A DNA stretch of 9,076 nt from Candidatus Cibiobacter qucibialis. Lineage in GTDB: Bacteria > Bacillota > Clostridia > Oscillospirales > Ruminococcaceae. How positions within the stretch are numbered: position 1 is the stretch's first letter; each line of letters begins with the position of its first letter. Below the pieces are notes generated by a model. That model did no database searches. It saw only the letters and a program-made list of their open reading frames with translations, and was not told the origin of the DNA. The DNA lies in the NCBI GenBank assembly GCA_004000625.1, contig SAUS01000086.1:1-9076 (forward strand), read 5' to 3'. Positions 5,554 to 9,076 of the stretch are shown piece by piece. Both the position numbers and the translations under genes were made by a program.

Positions 5554-6293
5554 AAACAGGTCAGCGGAATGCGCTCGCCCAAAATGCGGCCCGCAAGGGC
5601 GTGCCCGGCAATGGCGGCGGGGCAGTCCTGCGGCAGGGCGGTGCCTGCGGCACCGGCGCGCTGCAAGGTGCGGCTTTCCGGGATAGCGGCAATCAGCTGC
5701 AAACCAACGGTGTCAATGCACTCGTCCAGGTCAAACACCGCAGCATCCTTGCCAAAACTGGAACGGGACACACGGTTCATCACCAGCCGCACGGCGCTGG
5801 CGGGGCGGCCGCTCTGTAACAGGGCATCCGCCACAATGCGCCCATCCCGCAGGGCGACCGGGTCCGGCGTTAAAACAACCAGTGCGCGGTCCGCCAAGCG
5901 GTTGGCGGCGGTAAACGGTGCGCCCATGCCCGCTGCAGTATCCAGCAGGATATAATCAAAATATTCCCGCATGGCCAAAATCAGCCCGGCCAGCGGTGCT
6001 GCGCGGACCTCACCGCCCTCATACGGAGCGCTGATGACCGACAGCCCAGGGTACAAGGGGCTGGGCACAATAGCTTTGCTGCCATCACACCGACCGCACA
6101 GAACATCCTCGATATCGTAAACCGTCTTGCCGTATACCCCGGCAATCATGTCCACACTGCGCAACCCGGAGTCCAACTCGATCAGCAGGACGCGGCGGCT
6201 CCAGGCACCCAACTGGGCACCCAGCAGGACCGATACGGTGCTTTTGCCCGTGCCGCCCTTGCCGGAGCAGATCATAATGGTTTGCGCGTTCAT
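5550..6293 (-). CDS. minD: MinD-like septum-site ParA/MinD ATPase
   Basis: A P-loop ATPase of the MinD/ParA family; MinD binds the membrane in its ATP form and positions the division septum with MinC. The product is 247 aa from ATG 6291-6293, with a GAGGA-type ribosome binding site about 10 bases upstream. Deviant Walker A is SGKGGTGKS at 10-18 (signature Lys12, Lys17). The stretch ELDSGLRSVDMIAGV through VYDIEDVLCGRC (39-68) is close to the MinD pattern of GLRNLD followed by VYDLVDV. Walker B is YILLDTAAG at 114-122, and TPDPVALRDG at 142-151 matches MinD. The C-terminus (HALAGRILGERIPL, 231-244) could be a short amphipathic membrane-targeting helix, but it is shorter than usual for MinD (about 265 aa). 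mgsA follows at 54 bp, as in clostridial min clusters, but no minC or minE is present. A Mrp- or FleN-like relative is less likely. Confidence 0.78.
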   Translation of the reverse strand: MNAQTIMICSGKGGTGKSTVSVLLGAQLGAWSRRVLLIELDSGLRSVDMIAGVYGKTVYDIEDVLCGRCDGSKAIVPSPLYPGLSVISAPYEGGEVRAAPLAGLILAMREYFDYILLDTAAGMGAPFTAANRLADRALVVLTPDPVALRDGRIVADALLQSGRPASAVRLVMNRVSRSSFGKDAAVFDLDECIDTVGLQLIAAIPESRTLQRAGAAGTALPQDCPAAIAGHALAGRILGERIPLTCF

Positions 6294-6309
6294 ATGGTGG
6301 AAGTCCTCG

Positions 6310-6339
6310 CTCTCTTGTAGGTGTTGCCCTACAAAAGAG
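6310..6339 (-). promoter_or_regulatory. Hairpin in the minD leader
   Basis: CTCTcTTGTAGG (6310-6321) pairs with CCTACAAaAGAG (6328-6339) with one mismatch and a 6-base loop. It lies just after the predicted transcription start and about 20 bases before the start codon region. It carries the TGTAGGG lead seen in the hairpin repeats at 1551-1912. There is no T-run, so it is not a terminator. Confidence 0.5.
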
Positions 6340-6356
6340 AAAACACCCCTTTTATT

Positions 6357-6385
6357 ATTCTATCACAAAGAATACGGCGAAACAA
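6357..6385 (-). promoter_or_regulatory. Sigma-A type promoter of the minD-like gene
   Basis: On the minus strand TTGTTT (6385-6380), a 17-base spacer and TAGAAT (6362-6357). The start would be near 6350, giving a leader of about 57 nt that contains the hairpin at 6310-6339. Confidence 0.5.
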
Positions 6386-6412
6386 CTGCTTTAACTATGG
6401 AAAATTGCTGAA

Positions 6413-6491
6413 ATTTGTGCATCGGTTGCCGACAGTTCCTACAAACCCATAAGTTTAATGGAAGCCCCCGCAGCCGCACAAACGCACAAAT
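6413..6491 (-). ncRNA. Candidate structured RNA or leader element upstream of minD
   Basis: Begins right after the promoter at 6499-6528. The predicted 5' end AUUUGUGC (6491-6484) pairs perfectly with GCACAAAU (6420-6413), closing an element of about 79 nt. Inside are UUCC/GGAA (6462-6459/6439-6436) extended by UAAAC/GUUUG, and a tight UCGG-CAA-CCGA hairpin (6432-6422), plus a G-rich strand GCGGGGGC (about 6471-6464). The sequence UUUGUGCG occurs twice at the 5' end (6490-6483 and 6482-6475), so two registers of the closing stem are possible. No terminator follows, so it could be an independent small RNA or a long 5' leader of minD. I do not recognise it as a known riboswitch or RNA family. 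Confidence 0.35.
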
Positions 6492-6498
6492 ATATACT

Positions 6499-6528
6499 AT
6501 TATAAAGGAAAAGCAGGGGACAGTGCAA
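6499..6528 (-). promoter_or_regulatory. Sigma-A type promoter in the sigK-minD gap
   Basis: On the minus strand TTGCAC (6528-6523), an 18-base spacer and a perfect TATAAT (6504-6499). It directs transcription into the structured region 6413-6491 and on towards minD. Confidence 0.5.
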
Positions 6529-6615
6529 GTAGTTTTGGAAAGTCATACTTTTGGCTTTTACAGAAACAGTTGTCCGCCGATGAACGGCTGTTATAAAATG
6601 CAAACGTTTGAGCAG

Positions 6616-7317
6616 TTACAGCGGGTGCGGTTGGTTCCACGCACGGCGCAGGCGGGCAAGGGCGTGCTTTTCCAGCCGGGATACATAGCTGCGGCTGATG
6701 CCGAACTGCGCGGCAATCTGCTGCTGCGTCTGCGGGACGGCGCCATTCAGGCCGTACCGTAGGGTCAAAATCTGCTGCTCGCGCTCCGGCAGGGCGGTAA
6801 CCAGCTGGCGCAGCTGAGCGGCGGCATCCCGCAGTTCGCAGTCTTCTTCCATTGTGGCCAGGTCGGGCAGAACATCCGCCAGGGTCAGCATGCCGCTGTC
6901 CGCGCCGGTTTCCAGCGGCTCCTGCAAAGAAACGGTGCCTGCTTCGTGCCGGGTGTGGCGCAGCTGCATCCGCAGCTCGTTTTCAATGCAGCGACTGGCG
7001 TAACTGGCAAAGCGGGTGGTGCGGGTGCAGTCATAGGTATCTACTGCTTTGATCAGGCCGATGGTGCCGATGCTGATAAAATCATCCTGCCCGCCGGAAA
7101 CGGTATAATACTTTTTTACAATGTGTGCCACCAGCCGCAGGTTGTGGCAGATCAGCGTTTCGCGCGCGGCGGCATCCCCGGCGCGCATGGCGGCGAAGGC
7201 GGCTTGTTCCTCCTTGGCGGAAAGCGGCTTGGGAAAGCTGCCGGTTTCCAGCCGGAGGGCTAGGTAGAGCAGATGCGAAGCAGCCGATTGCAAAAAAAGC
7301 CATAAAATCCCGATCAT
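6616..7317 (-). CDS. sigK: RNA polymerase sporulation sigma factor sigma-K, with pro-sequence
   Basis: Late mother-cell sigma factor directing spore coat and maturation genes. The product is 233 aa from ATG 7315-7317, with AGGGGTGA 6 bases upstream. Residues 1-26 are hydrophobic and precede SFPKPLSAKEEQ (27-38), matching the layout of B. subtilis pro-sigma-K, where the pro-sequence is removed by SpoIVFB. Sigma region 2 is visible as NLRLVAHIVKKYY (59-71), DDFISIGTIGLIKAVDTYD (78-96) and RFASYASRCIENELRM (102-117). Region 4 has the helix-turn-helix QQQIAAQFGISRSYVSRLEK (198-217). The gene is unbroken, with no skin-type insertion. Sigma-E is a close alternative, but the SFPKPLS segment and conserved core favour sigma-K. 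A MITE ends 86 bp upstream of the start. Downstream a weak stem (AACAG/CTGTT with CCG/CGG, 6565-6592) may be its terminator. Confidence 0.93.
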   Translation of the reverse strand: MIGILWLFLQSAASHLLYLALRLETGSFPKPLSAKEEQAAFAAMRAGDAAARETLICHNLRLVAHIVKKYYTVSGGQDDFISIGTIGLIKAVDTYDCTRTTRFASYASRCIENELRMQLRHTRHEAGTVSLQEPLETGADSGMLTLADVLPDLATMEEDCELRDAAAQLRQLVTALPEREQQILTLRYGLNGAVPQTQQQIAAQFGISRSYVSRLEKHALARLRRAWNQPHPL

Positions 7318-7336
7318 ATGAGTTCACCCCTGCACC

Positions 7337-7367
7337 ATGGGTATGCGGGCGGCGGGAAAAAGATGAC
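7337..7367 (-). promoter_or_regulatory. Possible sigma-E-like promoter of sigK
   Basis: On the minus strand GTCATCTT (7367-7360), 14 bases, then CATACCCAT (7345-7337). This resembles the Bacillus sigma-E pattern (GTCATATT, about 14, CATACAAT), and sigK is a sigma-E target in Bacillus. The predicted start would fall at the beginning of the ribosome binding site, giving an unusually short leader, which weakens the call. Confidence 0.3.
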
Positions 7368-7402
7368 GCGGGATTTTGGGGGCGGGAGAAATGTGGTAAT
7401 AT

Positions 7403-7692
7403 TAAGGCAACACCGCACAATTCCCGCCTTGCGGCTTAAGCACCGCTCCGACGGCTGCGGCACGGCATCTGCGTTGCCAAAATGCTCGATAATGTCGGGT
7501 TGCGGTACCCGCATCGTGCTTCGGGGGCAAAAGCCCCTCGCACTCTGCGACCGCTGCCCCTGCTTCGGTTCGCTGTTTCCGCCACTGGCGGCGCTCACCT
7601 TTGCAGCATCCAGTATTATCTGCGCTTTTGGCCTAGCAGCTGCCGCACCTCGCTCGCCGTATCGGCACTTAGAATTATGCGGTATTGTCTTA
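7403..7692 (+). mobile_element. Complete MITE-like element with 20-bp terminal inverted repeats and TA ends
   Basis: About 290 bp including the flanking TA dinucleotides. The left end TTAAGGCAACACCGCACAAT (from 7402) is matched in reverse at the right end (7672-7693); over 22 bases 19 pair. AGGC...GTCT is flanked on both sides by TA, the target duplication of IS630/Tc1-mariner transposases. It contains no intact transposase; the frames crossing it are low-complexity shadows. A second copy covers the window start (53 bp, 1 difference) and a third the window end (90 bp, 3 differences), all in one orientation. Internal hairpins such as GGGGGC/GCCCC (near 7525-7538) are present. Non-autonomous mobility is inferred from structure and copy number. 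Confidence 0.8.
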
Positions 7693-7732
7693 AGATGATA
7701 AGTAATGATGGGGCGAGGGGGCTTGACACAAT

Positions 7733-7864
7733 GTGCGCCCCCACGGCAAAAATTATATTGCGCATGATGACATCCCACCGGAGGTACAGGCGGCATTTGA
7801 ACGGCTGCAAGCGGTTTATGGCACCCAGACCCGCGCGGCCAACCCGCTGTATGCCAGCAAATAA
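7733..7864 (+). CDS. 43-codon ORF, small protein or 3' remnant of a gene
   Basis: Frame opens at GTG 7733, just after an in-frame TGA, and ends at TAA 7862-7864. From about residue 14 the predicted sequence looks like real protein: IPPEVQAAFERLQAVYG and then TQTRAANPLYASK at the end, with codon use like the neighbouring genes. A purine-rich GAGGGGG lies about 11 bases before the GTG, a loose fit to a ribosome binding site. The complete MITE ends 40 bp upstream. I favour the tail of a longer gene whose front was lost near the MITE, but an intact 43-aa protein is possible. No function can be assigned. Confidence 0.35.
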   Translation: MRPHGKNYIAHDDIPPEVQAAFERLQAVYGTQTRAANPLYASK

Positions 7865-7867
7865 CCG

Positions 7868-7896
7868 TTGAACATTCTTGCTAATTGTTGTATAAT
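7868..7896 (+). promoter_or_regulatory. Strong sigma-A promoter of the alpha/beta hydrolase gene
   Basis: TTGAAC (7868-7873), a 17-base spacer and a perfect TATAAT (7891-7896). Transcription would start near 7903, giving a leader of about 57 nt before ATG 7960. Confidence 0.75.
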
Positions 7897-7908
7897 ATTG
7901 AACATTCT
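7868..7908 (+). repeat. 11-bp direct repeat around the promoter, possible operator
   Basis: TTGAACATTCT occurs at 7868-7878, covering the -35 box, and again at 7898-7908, covering the predicted start site. The repeats are 30 bp apart, close to three helical turns, so both would face the same side of the DNA. This layout suits binding of a repressor, but no regulator is identified. Confidence 0.45.
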
Positions 7909-7959
7909 GGATTGAAACGTGCAACATATGGCACGGGCACAGAGGGAAAGGAAAACAGA

Positions 7960-8961
7960 ATGGAAGTTACAACAAAAAAGCAGAACAGAAGAAAGATTGT
8001 CATTGGCGTGTTGATTGCCGTGGTGGTGCTGGTGGCGGCGGTCATTGCGTTTGCCAGCAGCTACCTGGTCAATTATGCCATTGGGCGCAGCGGGGACGGC
8101 GGTGACCGTGAGGTGGCGCTGGATGTGGAAGCCCCCACGGATGGCGTGGAACAGTTGATTGCCGAAAACCGCGCCGTACAAAAGCAGGCCAATGAGGAAT
8201 TTTTGCAGCAGAATCCCGGCCAGACGGTGCAGATCACGGCAGCGGACGGCCTGCGGCTGAACGGCGTGTATTACCCCAATGCGGGCAGCCACCTGTGGGT
8301 GATTGCCCTGCACGGCTACCGCGGCAGCCATACCGGCGTGACCAACCTGGCCCAGCACTACCACGATGCAGGCTACCAGGTGCTGACCCCTGATCTGCGC
8401 GCCTGCGGCGACAGTGAGGGCGATTATGTCGGCATGGGCTGGCTGGACCGCAAGGATGTGCTGCAATGGATCGACTGGGTGCTGGCGCAGGACAGCGAAG
8501 CTGAAATTGTGCTGCACGGCGTTTCCATGGGTGCCGCCACCACCATGATGACAGCAGGGGAGGACACCCCGGAACAGGTAAAAGTGTTTGTGGAGGACTG
8601 CGGCTACACCAGCGTGTGGGATATTTTTTCCAGTGAGCTGAAACTGCGGTTCGGCCTGCCGGAGTTCCCAATTCTGTATACCGCCAGCGCCACGGCAAGA
8701 GCCAAAGCGGGCTATGGCTTTAAGGAAGCATCCGCCCTGCAGCAGGTGCAGAACTGTGAAAAGCCGATGCTGTTCATCCACGGCACCGCGGATGATTTTA
8801 TCCCCTATGAGATGATGGGTACCCTGTATAACGCCAAACCCGGCACCAACAAGGCCACTCTGACCGCCGAGGGTGCAGGCCACGGCGAGGCGATGGATGT
8901 TCTGGGTGATACCTATTGGAATACCGTGTTTGACTTTGAAGGCCAGTACATGGCCGGCTGA
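7960..8961 (+). CDS. Membrane-anchored alpha/beta hydrolase
   Basis: The product is 333 aa from ATG 7960, with AAAGGA 7 bases upstream; an earlier in-frame start at 7885 overlaps the promoter and is rejected. A Lys/Arg-rich start (6-12) precedes one hydrophobic segment (about 13-34), so the enzyme is probably anchored with its catalytic domain outside the membrane. The serine hydrolase parts are complete: LHGYRG (117-122, oxyanion hole), GVSMG (187-191, nucleophile Ser189), HGTADDFIP (274-282, acid Asp278) and GAGHGE (305-310, His308). The arrangement resembles the YqkD/BAAT-like family found across Firmicutes. Substrate unknown; esterase or acyl-peptide hydrolase activity on cell-surface or host material is possible. 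It is transcribed alone from the promoter at 7868-7896, and no terminator is seen before the MITE at 8987. Confidence 0.9.
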   Translation: MEVTTKKQNRRKIVIGVLIAVVVLVAAVIAFASSYLVNYAIGRSGDGGDREVALDVEAPTDGVEQLIAENRAVQKQANEEFLQQNPGQTVQITAADGLRLNGVYYPNAGSHLWVIALHGYRGSHTGVTNLAQHYHDAGYQVLTPDLRACGDSEGDYVGMGWLDRKDVLQWIDWVLAQDSEAEIVLHGVSMGAATTMMTAGEDTPEQVKVFVEDCGYTSVWDIFSSELKLRFGLPEFPILYTASATARAKAGYGFKEASALQQVQNCEKPMLFIHGTADDFIPYEMMGTLYNAKPGTNKATLTAEGAGHGEAMDVLGDTYWNTVFDFEGQYMAG

Positions 8962-8986
8962 GCGTTTGCCAAAACAAAGAATAACA

Positions 8987-9076
8987 TAAGGCAATACCGC
9001 ACAATTCCCGCCTTACGGCTTAAGCACCGCTCCGGCGGCTGCGGCACGGCATCTGCGTTGCCAAAATGCTCGATAA
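8987..9076 (+). mobile_element. Left end of a third MITE copy (partial, cut by window edge)
   Basis: These 90 bases match 7403-7492 with three differences, in the same orientation, starting at TA (8987-8988) and the AGGCAATACC terminal repeat. It begins 26 bp after the hydrolase stop codon. Confidence 0.85.

Noticed and set aside
6310..6339. Transcription attenuator in the minD leader
   Set aside because: The hairpin is clear but has no following T-run and no alternative pairing was found; kept only as a leader hairpin.
7314..7796. Open frames across the MITE on both strands (including 7318-7698, +)
   Set aside because: The frames cover the element and its flanks, show no transposase motif and begin or end in unrelated sequence; probably the source of repeated spurious hypothetical proteins.
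7816..8994. 392-codon minus-strand frame opposite the alpha/beta hydrolase
   Set aside because: It is antisense to a gene with a full catalytic triad, has a His/Gly/Ala/Val-rich composition typical of a shadow frame, and runs into the MITE end.
1..9076. CRISPR array, tRNA, rRNA or prophage genes
   Set aside because: No regularly spaced repeats, no tRNA-like cloverleaf noticed, no rRNA signature and no integrase or structural phage gene seen by reading both strands.

Overview
The window most likely comes from a gut Clostridia of the Oscillospiraceae/Ruminococcaceae group, in the Faecalibacterium / Gemmiger / Subdoligranulum neighbourhood. This rests on a class III fructose-1,6-bisphosphatase, a clostridial-type sporulation sigma-K, a MinD-mgsA gene pair, moderately GC-rich coding DNA with AT-rich intergenic DNA, and several kinds of small dispersed repeats. 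The placement is inference; no rRNA or other taxonomic marker is present.

Layout. Positions 1-53 are the right end of a small inverted-repeat (MITE-like) element. A degenerate GGDEF-domain protein (121-918, +) and a small helical protein of unknown function (1014-1469, +) follow; they are separated by a large terminator-like hairpin that also contains the ribosome binding site of the second gene. Positions 1470-2090 are a repeat-rich convergent intergenic region with an AT palindrome, five GC-rich hairpins that mostly share a TAGGG lead, and a bidirectional terminator. fbp (2091-4112, -) is the largest gene. A gap of about 980 bp (4113-5090) holds a candidate small RNA with its own promoter and terminator, a 79-bp direct repeat, and two rho-independent terminators facing away from mgsA.

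The minus strand then reads sigK (7317-6616), minD-like (6293-5550) and mgsA (5495-5091). The sigK-minD gap has a second candidate structured RNA whose 5' and 3' ends pair. A full MITE copy (7403-7692) lies 86 bp upstream of the sigK start. After it come a 43-codon ORF that may be a gene remnant, an excellent sigma-A promoter flanked by an 11-bp direct repeat, a membrane-anchored alpha/beta hydrolase (7960-8961, +), and the left end of a third MITE copy (8987 to the window end).

How the genes relate. Fbp and MgsA both act at the fructose-bisphosphate / triose-phosphate node: gluconeogenesis, and the methylglyoxal bypass from dihydroxyacetone phosphate. MinD-like and MgsA are neighbours here as in the larger mre-min-rodA-mgsA clusters of many Clostridia, but no minC, minE, mre or rodA is visible. 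Sigma-K is the late mother-cell sporulation sigma factor and keeps an apparent pro-sequence. I found no phage, CRISPR, tRNA, rRNA or large transposase gene. The most interesting material is non-coding: two structured RNA candidates, the ribosome-binding-site-sequestering hairpin, and the mobile repeat family.
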